Assembly (NCBI GenBank): GCA_963576475.1
Contig: OY754978.1
Location: 7,700,629-7,764,628 of the forward strand
Length of the DNA stretch: 64,000 nt
From: Molanna angustata
Taxonomy: Eukaryota; Arthropoda; Insecta; Trichoptera; Molannidae
Direction: 5' to 3'
Below the pieces are notes generated by a model. It was not told the DNA's origin and did not search any database. It saw only the letters and a program-made list of their open reading frames with translations. Each line of letters starts with the position of its first letter. The stretch's first letter is position 1. Positions 45,632-57,830 of this stretch are shown piece by piece. The position numbers were made by a program, and so were the translations under genes.

Positions 45632-45725
45632 AAACGCGACTCCCATTCACCGATATCACTCTACAATGAGCACACCCAGAAAGGTTAAAAATTACGGTAA
45701 AGACAATCCATATAAAAAGTCAATA
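45632..45725 (+). repeat. Dispersed repeat (partner 48319-48420)
   Basis: 'cgcaaacgcgactcccattc' and 'accgatatcactcta' recur with few changes at 48319. Unknown family. Confidence 0.7.
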
Positions 45726-46640
45726 TGATGATTCGAATATATTGTAACAAATATGAAAAAATAACTAAAATGGACTGCAGTCCCAAGATTGACAAAACCT
45801 CGCTGTATACCCAAATTTCACCGACCGCTCAGTGCGACCACCACTACAGCCACACCGCACAACACGTGTGCTCTTGTGTTCCAGATGTATCACATCCGTT
45901 TCTTTTTCTTTTAGCTGTAACGTGCGGTGGACATTTCACTATAATATACGACCCTTTGCTAAATAATTCCAAGATCTCGAAACAATAAACTACCAACCAA
46001 CCGACACACGGCGATATGTGACATTTTGTATAAGTCAGTGATGCGACAAATTAGTCTGCTGACAATAAATTACGACATATTTGACGCAATTTTTTTTTGT
46101 TTGTGACAAATAAATTGCACGATGAAATCTATAAATACTTGAAGCGAAAACTTGGGACGCCTTTGAAAACTGCGCGCACGAAGGAGTTTGCGATTTGGCA
46201 TACCTAGTTCACACGGAGGAGTGCAGAAAACTCAAATTAATACATAAGAAGTGTGTGAACAAATAAAGATAAATTCAAATACAGAGCATGTCATAGAAAA
46301 ATAATACATAATTCACTGGCATGTAAACAATTACGATTTACAACATAATGTTAATCGAATATTTTTTTTAATAGCATATAAGCAAACATTGGATTTTTTT
46401 TCCCTTTCGGGAGTCAAATGATATTTTTATTGACCACCAAATGATATTTTAATTGCAGTCAATAAAAATATATCTATATATGTACCTTTATAAATCATTC
46501 TCAGTGCTATCTCAGTCAATACTCAAATTTTCAGCGCCCTTGAGGTGAGATATTCACGAAAACGGCGCTTTATAAATCATCCAAATTATATATTATATTA
46601 TAATACTAAGCGCACCGTAATGTATGGAATTTTTATTTAT
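45726..46640. other. No recognised gene
   Basis: The 87-codon ORF at 45725-45988 is Cys/His-rich by composition but shows no zinc-finger spacing and has no recognised relative. A CR1-like LINE 3' end lies at 46535-46595 ('cagcgcccttgaggtgagat', 'cacgaaaacggcgct'). Confidence 0.35.
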
Positions 46641-46659
46641 TTATTTGAATCTTTCTGTG

Positions 46660-46910
46660 CATATAATTAGCACACTGGCGGACTTATTGCCTAAAGGCAA
46701 TTTATTCCAGCCAACCAGAGGTAAAGTTAAATATACAAAACAGTGTGCACTAGGGCAATAAGTTAATCACATTAAAAAATAAACAAAGATAGCAGAAAAA
46801 ATAAAAAGAAAAAAAACAAAGAAAATAGCATATAAGATAAATTTATAGCAATGATAGGAAAACTAAAGCATAAGGAAAGGAAGAGGAGAGGAAGATGTAA
46901 TTAGGTATTG
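46660..46910 (-). mobile_element. LINE 3' tail (same family as 31430-31920)
   Basis: On + it starts 'cacactggcggacttattgc', then 'ctaaaggcaatttattccag', the complement of the hairpin-tail of the plus copy. Confidence 0.65.
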
Positions 46911-47264
46911 TTATTATTGATTTCAGAATTTTTAAGCATTTTTGATCCACTCAATGCAGAGCCCTAAATTTCAGAATATATAGATAGTTATAGGCCTACA
47001 TAACTTTTATACTCAGAATTTTTTTTCAGTAAGGGGTTATCAACTTTTGAATTTTTACTTTATTTTTACATATATCCCAAAAACCATAAAAGCTAGAACC
47101 CTAAAAATTGGTGTAAATATAGACGACTACAAAATCTCAAATTTGATTTTTCAAAAAAACTCCGGAACTACTCAAACATTTTTTATTAAGAATTTTTTTT
47201 TAATAAAATTGTATGTGTTTAACTGCCTATATTTCCAAAGTTTTTAAAAATATTGAAAAGCCGA

Positions 47265-47690
47265 AACACCCCAACTAGAAAATGTAATTTTCTATAAAAA
47301 ATATAAACCTTGTACATTTATTGTATATACATTATACATCTCAAACTTTATTAACAATTTTTTATAAAAATTGAATTTAGTGACGACTTCGTTTCATACA
47401 ATTTGTAAGGCATTATACACTACACAATATCTCATTCAATAGTTTGATAGCTACTTAATCTACAAACATACATCATGCTGTTTTCATATTCTGGGTAGGA
47501 AAAACAGACTGACATCCATACTATCATATCCTGACATATATACCTACATGTTTTATATAGAAAACAAAATATCTTAAAATATTTATTAATTTGTGTTTAA
47601 GTGTTTATAGTTTGGTACGTATTCTTCAGTTATGCATACTATCGCCATCGACAGTTGGATCTCATGTGCTACATGCAACTAGTTGATAAA
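47265..47690 (+). repeat. Dispersed repeat, copy B (partner 1911-2293)
   Basis: Same block order as copy A with small indels. Same orientation. Confidence 0.75.
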
Positions 47691-47754
47691 AAAGAAGTAT
47701 GACGATAAAAAATGTTGAAATATTGACATATGGGTAGGCACTACTTCTTGTCAT

Positions 47755-48005
47755 GGTCACAATCCTAGGATTGGTTTGCAACAAGCTCTCCATCTCCCCA
47801 CATATCTCTGTTGTCCGCCAGCCTCTTCATCTCTTGGCATCTGCTTAAGCGCACATCACTGATCACCTGGTACATATAACTGTCTCTAGGGTGACCTCTA
47901 CGGTTTCTGCCCTCCATCATTCCTTCGACGATAGTAACAAGCAGACCCGGATGCTTGACGTTATCCATTTGGATCGTTTTTGGGCAACCCTCGTAAGACA
48001 GGGGT
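47755..48005 (-). mobile_element. LINE fragment, 'RYADD' family (3' end)
   Basis: Minus strand: NVKHPGLLVTIVEGMMEGRN, RRGHPRDSYMYQVISDVRLS, EMKRLADNRDMWGDGELVAN. Confidence 0.8.
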
Positions 48006-48629
48006 ATGCCTTTATCGCACCCAGGAAAAAGAAGTCGGGGACAGGTTAATCGAATGTGTCATGTTCCGCCTTCGCTGCCTATCTGCAATCTCATCCAACC
48101 ACCCTCACAGACAGACAACAATGTAATCAGTGCGCAGAATTATAATTCAGACCCACCCCAACTGCAAAACGTTATGCCCTAAACGAACATTTTTGCAAAG
48201 AATTCAATTATTTACAGATTTTTTTTTTAATGTTTGAAACTGTCACTTCATGATAGAACTCCATAATCAACTAAAATTATGAAAAAATATATTTAATTTT
48301 ACGTTTTACATAAATTTTTCGCAAACGCGACTCCCATTCACCGGTATCGCTCTATGCTGAGCATCGTCAGAATGGTGAACAATAGTGATGAAAACCATCT
48401 ATATATAGATTCAAAAAGAGGACAACAATAATAGAGAAGGAAGGGGGCAATTCTGAGAAAAATTAAATACCCAAAAGACATTAAGGTAAATATGTATGTA
48501 GGTATGTTAAAAATACAAATGAAGTGAAGGAATGAATATATTAATATTGTATTAAAAGGACAGCAATTATATTGAATAATGACCAACAGAAAAACCCGAC
48601 ATTAACTATTCTAATAATAATAATAATAA

Positions 48630-48905
48630 AATTGGATGATTTATACAGCGCCGTTTTCGTGAATATCTAACCTCAAGGGCGCTGTAAATTGATTAAGATG
48701 TTTCATTATGGCTTTGGTAAGATTTGCAAAAAAGGTGTGTTTTGAGATTTTTTCTGAAGGTAGATATATTTTCAGTTTGTCTGAGGGTATTTGGGAGCTT
48801 ATTCCATGCATTTGGTCCTGCCACAGCAAACGCACGATCGCCGAAATTAGTGGTATGCACCCTGTTTATTTCAAATAATTTTCTAATGGTAATAATAATG
48901 GAGAA
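48630..48905 (-). mobile_element. CR1/L2-like LINE 3' fragment
   Basis: Minus strand, in broken frame: FGDRAFAVAGPNAWNKLPN, FRKNLKTHLF, and the terminal 'gcgctgtataaatcatcc' followed by a TTA-rich microsatellite. Confidence 0.75.
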
Positions 48906-49284
48906 GTATTAAAATCTATTTGTGCAGTAATCAAAGGAATGTTGCTGTTATATTTTACTGCATTTATCTCTAATATTTCAAGTTTGTATAATATTTTACC
49001 TTTTTCTAAACTATGTATGAGATTGATCCCAGTTTGTGAGTTAAACGAATGCTCACTCTCAAGTAAATGTGTCGCAAAGTTTTATTAGTGTTCTGTACCC
49101 ATAAAAGATATAATAAATAATACGAAGGAATATTTTGTTAAATTTTAAGTATAAAAAACACAAAAGGATTTTTGGAAATTTGATAAACTACTGCGAGGCA
49201 CAGGCTTGGAATAGTGATTCAAATAATGAAATGTAAAATACATAACTTAAAGCTGTTGCTTTCTAAGAAAAAATAAATAAACAA

Positions 49285-49796
49285 TGCCATGTTCCTTACG
49301 GAGTAAGCAGAGAGAACCGAGAACCATACTCCTCTATTTTTGCACACATTCCTGACTTCGTTTAAATCCATGCATCGTCCCGTTCATTCTCGTCGATTGT
49401 TTAAGCTCCTTATGTTTCCTTCTTTCAAAATATCATTCACATGGTCATGCCATCCCTTTCTGGGGCGACCCCTGCTATTCACTCCATCTTTTAAAAGCAT
49501 GTATATTTTTTTGGTCAACCGTTCATCGTCCATTCTTTCAATATGCCCAAACAATCTCAGGGCATTCACTCATTTTACTTATACTATCCTACTTTATCTT
49601 GCGTTCTATTAAATAATTTTCTTAGTGATCTCATTTCTACAGCATTTATTCTACTTTCATGCGTCTTTTACCACGGCCATGTTTCACTGGCATACGTCAA
49701 AGTAGGCACTACAATTGCATTATGGACGGCAATTTTGGCTTCCTTGTATATAAATCGTGTTTTGTATAAGTTTTATAAGTTGCTGTCTTAATTTGA
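49285..49796 (-). mobile_element. RTE-like LINE fragment
   Basis: Minus strand: MNALRLFGHIERMDDERLTK, SRGRPRKGWHDHVNDILKEG, then upstream TWPW and VPTLTYASET-type sequence in broken frames. Interrupted at its 5' side by the palindrome at 49797. Confidence 0.8.
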
Positions 49797-49963
49797 TCAG
49801 CCCCCCTAGACAACGTGTCATTTAGCTCAAGACATGAAACAAGATAACTCAACGTATGGAAGTGACAGTTGCCAGTCAGGTGACAACTGTCACTTCCATA
49901 CATTGAGTTATCATTTCTTGTTTCTTTTCTTGAGCTAAATGACACGTTGTCTAGGGAGGCTGA
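49797..49963. mobile_element. 167-bp near-perfect palindrome (foldback or hairpin)
   Basis: Arms of about 75 bp around a 12-nt loop (49872-49883). Both arms contain 'gacaacgtgtcatttagctc' and 'aagtgacagttg' or their complements, with very few mismatches. A MITE is most likely; as RNA it would make a long hairpin. Confidence 0.85.
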
Positions 49964-50087
49964 GACTCGACTGGATAAAGATATGACTGACGGAGCATAG
50001 ATACTATTTCTGATTTGTGCAGTAAACGAATAAAAATGACGAGATACCTATGTACATACATTATACGTATATGCATAATGGGTGTTT

Positions 50088-51715
50088 CTCTGTAAACTGG
50101 GCAACTCGTTGTCTCAGGCCTATATTATACAAAAAATTTTAGATTATTATATATTTCATAGTTAATTATAAAAGAAAATTACCTAATCTACATGTGCTCA
50201 TCATACTGCATCCATTTAATTTAACTTTAATACATGTAAAATGTGTTTATAATGCTCAAAAAACAGTCCCCTGGTGTGTCACCACACCAATTTAGTTCCT
50301 TTAGATTCAATTTATTTTAAAAATAAATTTAAGAATCAATTGATTTATTTAATTATTTGAACAATATTAGATGATTTTCAATTAGACCTGGTTATTTTTT
50401 CTTAATATATGTTTATAAAGCTAAAAAAGGAAATTAAAGTTTGTCTCAGCATTTTGTGGACAGTCCCCCTGTCTATATTTCAAATTGCACACCTCGTAGT
50501 CTACAACTTAAATTATTGCGTTTATACATGTAACAATGCGCAAACAACCTGAAGTTTGCATGCTTGCCACCAAAAGCGCGTATACGCCAATTTATTTAGA
50601 GCTGCACGAGCTTCGCTCCGAGAAATCCGTGTGACAACCGGCCAGTCAACAGTCCTCTGGTAAGAATTATTTTTATCTCTTTTATATCTATTATATTTAT
50701 ACAATTTAAAAAATATTTCTTGTAATGTATAAATATTCCCTATTTATAGCAAAATAATAAAACTTATTTGTATTTTGTGCTATCATCCAATGAAGTCAAA
50801 TTAAACAGTCCCCTGGCAACAGTCCCCTGCACTATAAAAAGGCAGGGGACTGTTTCTGCCTCCAGGGGATGGTCTTTTAATATGTTTATCATTGTTTTAT
50901 TTATTTTATTAATATATAGAACCAATTTTTTACATTATTTTAAACAATATTTTAGTTTATATATTAATTTATATACCTTTTTAGTTCTTTTTAGATATAG
51001 GTACATATCTTTTGAGAATGGTGCCAAAAAGAAAAAACTTTTTAAGGAAGAGATATTACAATGGAAAAGAGAAGTCGAGTGAAAGAGATATGAGCGTAAC
51101 AAAAACGACCCACAGAAAAAGGAAGAAGAGAGAAAGAACATTTAAAATATCTCAAGAAAAAAGAAAATGGAAGTAAGAAGCTAGTTAAGGATATGACTCC
51201 ACCAGAAGCAAAGAAGTAGTGGAGAGAGCATTGCAAAAATTATCGCAATAAGAAAAAAGTGTCAAGAAATGCAACAAGCTCGATTCTGAGATAAAATATG
51301 CCAGATTTGGAAATTATCAGCTTTATACAATGGAAGGATTCTAAATTATAATAGTCATCAGAAATAATAAAATATTATAAAAAATACTGTTAATTTTTTG
51401 TAACTTTATTGTTCAATTATTTCATTCTTAAATTATAGAGTTTAAGAAAATATAAAAAGACTTATTTTGCTACTAAAACAACATTTTTCATTTAAATTAT
51501 TAGTCCCCTGTCAAAATCAACAGTCCCCTGTATCGATTTTTCAGAAAATGCTCAATATTTCCTAACGTATTGGAAATATTTTTGGTTCATCTGTTATTTA
51601 TTATTAACCTAGTAGATATCTATTCTTTTAATAAGATTTGTACAATATATAAGCAAAAAAGTGCCCTAGACAACTTTCTTAGAACAACTTGCCCAGTTTA
51701 CAGAGAAACACCCAT
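50088..51715. mobile_element. 1.6-kb TIR element rich in CAGTCCCCTG motifs
   Basis: Perfect inverted ends (ATGGGTGTTTCTCTGTAAAC...TGGGCAA) with a further GTTGTCT.GGGC match. At least nine CAGTCCCCTG or close variants in both orientations: 50264, 50461, 50650, 50806, 50820, 50843 (reverse), 50863 (reverse), 51501, 51521. A TATAAAA lies within a hairpin at 50820-50852. A frameshifted Lys/Glu-rich ORF at about 51010-51290 (KKLVKDMTPPEAKK-like) may be a transposase relic. Superfamily unknown. Confidence 0.75.
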
Positions 51716-51719
51716 ATCA

Positions 51720-52260
51720 TGATGACTCCAATTCACTTTTCTAATCTGTGTACAATAGTTTAGTTACTTTTTAAACATGTAAATAGGTACAAACTATATG
51801 TCTACTGTGATATATTTTAATAATATGTACACTGATAGCCCTAGAACAGGTATACCTAGTTGGGCAGCAGTTATCTATTTTTAATGAAGCTCATATAAAT
51901 GGTGTAATAAAAAATGAATAAAATAAAGAAATATGTAAGATGATTCAATAATTCGATTCTATCTTCGCCACACCCTTCTACGATGTGAAATTGTCATTTA
52001 ATACATGAATAAAATCAAAAAATGATATTATAAAAACGTGAGTATAAAATATTCCTTACTAAAAACCACATACGCTCGCCCGAAAAAACTCAATCTCTAC
52101 TAACTCGCGCGGAAAAAGCGCCAAATCCCCTTTGAGTACCTCGAAAAAATACTTATTAGACGGTTCGCATTTTCACCTAAGTGGCGTCATTTTGTGCACC
52201 CTTGACGCATCTAGTAAAATATTCACCAAACATAAAATTACTATTCCACCCTCGATTCTT
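51720..52260. other. No recognised feature
   Basis: AT-rich; 'ggtacctaagtggcgtcatt'-type sequence near 52180 is moderately GC-rich, but no family was recognised. Confidence 0.3.
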
Positions 52261-52514
52261 CTGATATGATCCAAGCAAAGGTGAACCTTAGAACGGTCTG
52301 CATAAGGCGCATCTTTGTCTGGTGTCGAGGGTCTCTTTTCTTTTACCCCAGGCGCCTAGCATCCTGACCTACCTAAATATGTCGGCTACGCCCTCGGATC
52401 TCACTCTCGCACCCGCACAGAACTGCATGTTGCCGTTGCGTCCGATTTTTGAGATGTTCGATTTTTTTACGACCTCCGATCTCAGAATGAAATGCGAATT
52501 GATCGAATTACCGA
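52261..52514. other. GC-richer patch of unknown origin
   Basis: Roughly half G+C, open on both strands (to 52588 on + and 52557-52369 on -). No protein family recognised. It abuts the LINE that starts at about 52515. Confidence 0.3.
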
Positions 52515-53460
52515 GCGCTGGTGTGCGACATGATAAGGTATGCAGACGATATTGCAATGCTAGGAGAAACAGAGGAAGAATTAAATGAAGCTCTCAGGAA
52601 GATGGAAGGCATCCTAACAAGCGATTACAACATGAGGATAAATAAGGACAAAACAAAATGCATGGTTGCTGGAAGGCAGGAATGCACCGCAAATATTGTT
52701 CTGGGTGGCATCAAAATTAAGCAGGTGAAAGAGTTTATATATATTTAAGATGATTTTATTAGATGGGTCGATGGCAAAGCGGTTAGCGCTATTGGGTTAG
52801 TAATCCAGTGGTTGCGAGTTCGAATCCTGCCTCGACCGATTTCGTTCACCTATAGCACAAGCATTTATGCTTATTTTAAGGAACGTAGGAAGATGTATAT
52901 GTACTTGTTTAACAAGGACATATTTATTTTTTATATCATAAAAAAAAAATCTGGGAAGCAGAATATCTCAAGACTGACGTTCAACAGCAGACATCAAAAG
53001 CAGAATCCACCAAGCAAGAGTCGTCTTCAACAAAACTCTTGTCTGGAGTGTATTGCTATATGGCTGTGAAACATGGACCATCAGCTAACGCGAAACGGAA
53101 CGTCTGTCTGCGTTTGAGATGCGGTGCTACAGACGCATGGCTAAAGTTCACTGGTCAGAACACATCAGCAACGACGAGGTACTAAGTAGGGTTGGAGAGA
53201 CAAGGCAAATTATGAAAAGAATTGCCCAACAGAGAACAACTTGGATAGGCCACAACATCCGGCACCCGGGCCTGCTTTTTACCATCGTCGAAGGAATGAT
53301 TGATGGGGGTAACTGTAGAGGTCGCCCCAGAAACAACTATATAGACCAGATAATCGGTGACGTGCGCTGTAACAGTTACAAAGAGATGAAGAGACTGGCG
53401 GACGATAGAATTAAGTGGAAAGATCGAGTGTTTGGTGCAGACCAATCCTAGGATTGTGAC
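52515..53460 (+). mobile_element. LINE fragment with RT catalytic YADD, split by a SINE
   Basis: 52521-52748 encodes the reverse-transcriptase box (MIRYADDIAMLGETEEELNE, RINKDKTKCMV). After the SINE at 52762-52930 the frame resumes (DIKSRIHQAR, YGCETWTIS, EMRCYRRMAKVHW, RGRPRNNYIDQIIGDVRCN, EMKRLADDRIKWKDRV). 'YADD' is the catalytic Asp pair. Confidence 0.85.
52762..52930 (+). mobile_element. tRNA-Thr-like SINE, family 3, inside a LINE
   Basis: 'gatgggtcgatggcaaagcg', 'ttagtaatccagtgg', B box 'agttcgaatcctgcc', body and A-rich end. Well preserved, so the insertion post-dates the LINE. Confidence 0.85.
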
Positions 53461-53815
53461 CCAGAAGAGAGAGGTGTGCGACAAATGAGCAAATTTACCT
53501 ATGACATAAAATTCACGAATAACATGTCTATATATAGGATCTCCAAGTTTATATTTTTTCGAGATACTGCCGATAACTCTACACTGCTTTATGTAATCTG
53601 ATGATAGTGCATTAGCTGTAGCAGATCTCCTGGAAGAGATTTCAAAATACACCCTTTTCGCAAATATTTCCATTCAAAGTGACACAATCTAAGCATTATT
53701 TTAGCACGCTTGAGGTGAAATATTCACGAAACGGCAATATATGAACGATTCAATATTATTCTGCGTATCATCTCTGACGCGTGTGTCATGGGCTATCCAT
53801 CACTGATTGTAATGG

Positions 53816-54480
53816 TACATACATACATACATACCATCACGCCATGTCCCTCACGGGGTAGGCAGAGAGAACCGAACGCCACATTTTTCTATCTTGACAC
53901 ACATTCATCGCCTCATCAACATTCATACATCGTCTTATACATGTTCGTCTGTTGTTCATGCTTCTTACATTTCCATCTTTCAAAATATCGTTTACATGGT
54001 CGTGCCATCCTTTTCTTGGGCGCCCGCGACCTCTTATTCCGTTCCTGTTAGCTTTGTATATTTTCTTCGTCAGGCGTTCATTCTCCCCAAGTGGCCAAAC
54101 CATCTCAATGTGTTAACTTTCATTCTGTTAATTACATCTTTCTTTATCTTACATTCTTTCCTTGTATCTTCATTCCGAACTCTATCATACATCGTTCTGT
54201 TACAAATTCTTCTAAGCGATCTCATTTCAGCTGCATTTATTCTGCTTTCGTGCGACTTCTGCCATGTCCAGGTCTCACTTGCATACGTCAGGGTTGGCAC
54301 TACGATTGCGTTATGAATGGCAACTTTAGCGTCTCTTGATATGTTGCGATCATTCATAACTGGTCTAAGTGCTCCATTCACTCTGTTTCCTGCCATAACT
54401 CTTCTTTCAATATCCTTATCAGGCCGTCCATTCCGTTGGAACATACTACCCAGATAGACATACTCGTCGACTTGTTCATA
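53816..54480 (-). mobile_element. RTE-like LINE fragment, best minus-strand copy
   Basis: Minus strand from the ATGT tail: MWRSVLSAYPVRDMA, RGRGRPRKGWHDHVNDILKD, NTLRWFGHLGRMN, NRTMYDRVRNEDTRKECKIK, VVPTLTYASETWTWQKSHES, MFQRNGRPDKDIERRVMAGN. Two overlapping open frames (124 and 88 codons) need one frameshift. Confidence 0.9.
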
Positions 54481-54512
54481 TTGTAATGGTCAATTATTTA
54501 AATAATGTAAAT

Positions 54513-55056
54513 AAAACGACTGTGGTGTGGCCCAACACTAATTTAACTCAAATTATTTTTACTCCTCACTTACCCATGTAGATACAGTGGGGAGTTATGA
54601 TTTAGCAATTTTTAATTTTTATCGCAGATTATCAACTAGTATTATGCTGAGATTGTATTCTGAAAATTTCATCACAATGTATCTGTGTGTGCTGCATGCT
54701 ATGCACGGCGTGTTTATTTTACTTTATCAATTATAGAATAAAATTCTCATTCGATTATTTTGCAAATATGTATACCTAATACTCGTTTAGACCCCATTAG
54801 ATTTCAAAGATATCTGAATAGTGCTTCTCAATTTTTTTAAACGTCAAATATTTTAAAGTGACCTCAAGCTCAGTAAATTTAAAAATTTTATTTTCAAATT
54901 GGTAAAAAGACACACCACTTTCATAAAATGGCATTGAAGAATTATCAAGTTTTCATATTTCATGAAAATGTTGAAAATTTTCCATACAAAATTTGAATAC
55001 TTTATGGAGTGACTTGTTAGGGAGGAGTTTAGCGTTGGCCGCAACCCACTCGTTTT
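54513..55056. mobile_element. 544-bp MITE with AAAACGAGTGG-type TIRs (fullest copy)
   Basis: Left end 'aaaacgactgtggtgtggcc', right end complementary to AAAACGAGTGGGTTGCGGCC followed by AACGCTAAACTCCTC; 'actcctcac' recurs inside. Related pieces at 21371, 26436, 32658 and 41935. No ORF. Confidence 0.75.
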
Positions 55057-55109
55057 AACATGGTCTCGTAAAGGAAATGCAGCTTCTCTCTTTCACATAA
55101 GTATAATCA

Positions 55110-55215
55110 TCGAAAACAACGTTTCCGGGTGCGCAGAGCGCAAATTTGTGTATTTTTGTTTCATTGGTTTATGTGCAACCCCCCCCCCCCCCTTCCACGG
55201 TGAAATGGCTCAATA
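55110..55215 (+). repeat. Dispersed repeat (partner 25245-25360)
   Basis: Contains a run of fourteen C bases, longer than in the partner. Confidence 0.5.
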
Positions 55216-55591
55216 AATTTGACGAAAACTATACATATATTTAAAAATTTTGTTTTATGATCTATTGGTAGATATATAAAATAAATGAATAATAAAGTCA
55301 TATGCCCGAATTTATAAAACGTACCTACTTAGAATTTTCTCAAAACCTAGCATGACAAATTCTATACATTTAGGTGCGCTTAGTATTGACTGAGATAGCA
55401 CTGAGAATGCTTTATAAATATGAACCTAACTCTTCAAACTCGAATCCGATCAGACATAAATGCTTATATTTTCTAATATACTTATACTTTTCAAGTGAAA
55501 ACCTATTATTATATTACCTGCCGTGTAACATTTATATCTAAACTTTGTAAAAAAAATTGGTTTTCTTATTAATAAATAATTAAAAAATAAA

Positions 55592-56879
55592 ATCTAATTG
55601 TGTGTCTATATAGATACTGGACTTTAATATTCTAATTGTGTATCTATATAGATAATGGACATTAATATTCTAATTGTGTATCTATATAGATAATGGACAT
55701 TAATATTCTAATTGTGTATCTATATAGATAATGGACATTAATATTCTAATTGTGTATCTATATAGATAATGGACATTAATATTCTAATTGTGTATCTATA
55801 TAGATAATGGACATTAATATTCTAATTGTGTATCTATATAGATAATGGACATTAAAATTCTAATTGTGTATCTATATAGATACTGGACTTTAATATTCTA
55901 ATTGTGTATCTATATAGATAATGGACATTAATATTCTAATTGTGTATCTATATAGATAATGGACATTAATATTCTAATTGTGTATCTATATAGATAATGG
56001 ACATTAATATTCTAATTGTGTATCTATATAGATACTGGACTTTAATATTCTAATTGTGTATCTATATAGATAATGGACATTAATATTCTAATTGTGTATC
56101 TATATAGATAATGGACATTAATATTCTAATTGTGTATCTATATAGATAATGGACATTAATATTCTAATTGTGTATCTATATAGATAATGGACATTAATAT
56201 TCTAATTGTGTATCTATATAGATAATGGACATTCATATTCTAATTGTGTATCTATATAGATAATGGACATTAATATTCTAATTGTGTATCTATATAGATA
56301 ATGGACATTAATATTCTAATTGTGTATCTATATAGATAATGGACATTAATATTCTAATTGTGTATCTATATAGATAATGAACATTAATATTCTAATTGTG
56401 TATCTATATAGATAATGGACATTAATATTCTAATTGTGTATCTATATAGATACTGGACTTTAATATTCTAATTGTGTATCTATATAGATAATGGACATTA
56501 ATATTCTAATTGTGTATCTATATAGATAATGGACATTAATATTCTAATTGTGTATCTATATAGATAATGGACATTAATATTCTAATTGTGTATCTATATA
56601 GATAATGGACATTAATATTCTAATTGTGTATCTATATAGATAATGGACATTCATATTCTAATTGTGTATCTATATAGATAATGGACATTAATATTCTAAT
56701 TGTGTATCTATATAGATAATGGACATTAATATTCTAATTGTGTATCTATATAGATAATGGACATTAATATTCTAATTGTGTATCTATATAGATAATGAAC
56801 ATTAATATTCTAATTGTGTATCTATATAGATAATGGACATTAATATTCTAATTGTGTATCTATATAGATACTGGACTTC
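55592..56879 (+). repeat. 38-bp minisatellite, about 34 copies, with 418-bp higher-order repeat
   Basis: Each 38-bp unit carries the perfect palindrome TATCTATATAGATA. Variant units recur 418 bp (11 units) apart: 'gatactggac' at 55613, 56031, 56449 and 56867; 'attcat' at 56231 and 56649; 'gataatgaac' at 56373 and 56791. Confidence 0.95.
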
Positions 56880-57540
56880 AAGATTTGTTGTTGTTGATTG
56901 TATGATGTATGGCGTAAAGCCGTAAATTATTTTATAAAATAAAAATCCATAATAATAACAGCAATTTTGTTTGAGGTCTCGTCATTATAATATAAACAGG
57001 CTTTGGTAGTCGCAGATGAGGTAGAAGGTAAGTCCCGATAACGGAAACGTCGGAAAGAATCCTTTTCCTCCCGTTAAAATACCAAGGTCGGGGATGTTCC
57101 AGTGTCGACTGTAAGAGAGTAATGTATTGTGCAGTGCACACGGGCCCGGTCTAAATATAGGGATGTTCTACCTATTATTATACTATAGGATGGTACATTG
57201 TGGATGACTGTGGAACGCGCCCGGTATATATATGTGTGTGTGTGTGCATTATAATATATAATATTATTGTGGACAACATCACCGACGCCCAAACTGTGAG
57301 GCGCGTCATAGGTTGGAATAAATATTAATATTGTCTAAAATTAATAATATTATAATGAAAATCTAAAATATTACGGGCGAAAACTCTTTACGTCTTTTAT
57401 GACGTAATTATTCGTCTTTTTCTGTGGTTACTATAATCATTCGATTGAGACGGATGAAACGTCAGTTTTTGCTGATTTTTACATATTTGCCTTTGAACAA
57501 AACACAGTCGATTTTCTAATATTTCCAGTATATGTATTTA
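56880..57540. other. No recognised gene
   Basis: Includes a GC-richer stretch (57000-57300) with two 'cgggcccggt'/'cgcgcccggt' boxes and a short (TG)n. Unknown origin. Confidence 0.35.
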
Positions 57541-57569
57541 TATGTATTTCCGAATGTTTTCATCAAATT

Positions 57570-57830
57570 AAGGCCCTTGTATACCGTGGACATACAGATG
57601 TACACAAATATGAACACTAAATTAACTTCTAACGTAATGAAACACGAAAAAATATTGTTTCGTCACCAAATCAATGAAACATATATAATATTTTTTCGCG
57701 AGGAAAAAGTAAAATGTAGAGGTTATTTTTAAATAGCAAGAATAGCAAGAAAAATAGTTGAAAACTCAGCCGGTAGATTTTCATATTATCTTTCGATTGA
57801 AGTAAAATCTACTTCATAGCATAGAACACA
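57570..57830 (-). repeat. Inverted relative of the Harbinger-like MITE interior
   Basis: Complement of blocks at 10010-10250: 'aaggcccttgtatacc', 'tagcaagaatagcaag', 'tttcgattgaagtaaaat'. Confidence 0.6.

Noticed and set aside
45725..45988. 87-codon Cys/His-containing ORF as a zinc-finger protein
   Set aside because: Cys and His spacing fits no known finger and no splice or poly(A) context supports it.
57015..57022. Another TGAGGTAG word
   Set aside because: It is isolated, not near the 3' end of any recognised gene, and within chance expectation.
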